From an uncultured beta proteobacterium (GTDB lineage: Bacteria; Pseudomonadota; Gammaproteobacteria; Burkholderiales; Burkholderiaceae_C): DNA of 64,000 nt. The stretch covers positions 1 through 64,000 of the forward strand of contig CAJAES010000026.1 in NCBI GenBank assembly GCA_903938815.1, written 5' to 3'. The translations under genes were made by a program, and so were the position numbers. The notes under the pieces were generated by a model that had not been told where the DNA came from, made no database searches, and saw nothing but the letters and a program-made list of their open reading frames with translations. Shown here in pieces: positions 63,630-64,000 of the stretch. The stretch's first letter is position 1, and each line of letters starts with the position of its first letter.

Positions 63630-64000
63630 CGCTTGCCCAGCAGGCCTTCGGGCCTGAACAGCAGCACCACGATCATCACCATGAATGCAATGACGTCCTT
63701 GTAGGCCGAGGAGATGAAGCCGGCCGCCAGCGATTCGCTGACGCCCAGCACGATGCCGCCGACGATGGCGCCCGGAATGGAGCCGAGGCCGCCCAGGATC
63801 AGCACGGCGAAACCCTTCACGGCCAGCCCTTCGCCGACACCCGGGGCGATGGCCAGCAGCGCGCCCACCAGCGCGCCGGCTGCCGCGCCGAGGGCCGACG
63901 ACACCGAGAACACGATGGCCGAGACCCGGTTCACGTTGACGCCCATCAGCACGGCCGCGGGGCGGTTCTGCGCCACGGCTCGGATGGACTTGCCCGTCTT
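63626..64000 (-). CDS. livH: Branched-chain amino acid-type ABC permease (LivH), partial
   Basis: The C-terminal 124 codons of LivH; the gene runs off the right edge (its 5' part lies beyond base 64000). The RAVAQNRPAAVLMGVNVNRV loop and the VKGFAVLILGGLGSIPGAIVGG segment are conserved in LivH, and it ends in RPEGLLGKR. It forms the membrane channel with LivM, to which it is translationally coupled. Confidence 0.93.
   Translation of the reverse strand, partial: KTGKSIRAVAQNRPAAVLMGVNVNRVSAIVFSVSSALGAAAGALVGALLAIAPGVGEGLAVKGFAVLILGGLGSIPGAIVGGIVLGVSESLAAGFISSAYKDVIAFMVMIVVLLFRPEGLLGKR

Overview
The window is chromosomal DNA from a GC-rich betaproteobacterium, most likely order Burkholderiales (Comamonadaceae or the Rubrivivax/Leptothrix/Roseateles group). 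The evidence is very high G+C at third codon positions, a betaproteobacterial 6S RNA, the short lysine-rich protein beside mnmC, rpsU followed by a yqeY gene, and many AT-rich -10-like hexamers (GACAAT, GATAAT) directly before start codons. Genes are tightly packed, often with 4-base ATGA/GTGA overlaps. I see no rRNA, CRISPR array, insertion sequence, prophage or integrase.

Layout. 1-16 kb is housekeeping: the mnmC tail, rpiA, pyrD, a class V aminotransferase, rsuA-ribF, a MipA-type porin, ileS-lspA, an ABC1-kinase gene, a DUF2189 membrane protein, 6S RNA, EVE and TauE-type genes, a degenerate GGDEF protein, rpsU, yqeY and a small phosphatase-like gene. 16-22 kb has a TRAP transporter for 2-oxo or other organic acids (dctQM facing dctP across a shared terminator), pmbA, darP and mogA. 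22-30 kb has a divergent pullulanase/alpha-amylase pair with matching palindromes, a glycine-zipper lipoprotein, a SUMF1-like protein and an orphan peptide-binding protein. 30-35 kb is a copper module (copZ, copA, cueR) followed by an HD-GYP protein and cytochrome c4. 35-46 kb runs as one long plus-strand series: MoxR, GNAT, S9 peptidase, VWA protein, TamA, TamB, then tRNA-Arg(CCT).

46-56 kb is the most distinctive part. A five-gene minus-strand operon encodes a TonB-dependent receptor with an N-terminal signalling domain, an MFS transporter, a beta-lactamase-family serine hydrolase, an M81 (MlrC-type) metallopeptidase and an Ala-Glu-type dipeptide epimerase. It faces a divergent ECF sigma/FecR pair, and both transcription units carry the same TTCGTCTA element near their starts. 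The gene set resembles the mlr cluster for microcystin breakdown without the opening protease mlrA, joined to outer-membrane uptake with cell-surface signalling. I read it as a candidate inducible system for importing and degrading peptides that contain D-amino acids.

56-64 kb has oligoendopeptidase F, a stand-alone receiver protein, and a minus-strand acyl-compound catabolism cluster (livH, livM, acyl-CoA dehydrogenase, medium-chain dehydrogenase, acyl-CoA synthetase) that continues past the window edge.

All functional calls come from reading motifs, lengths and gene context. No database search was run.
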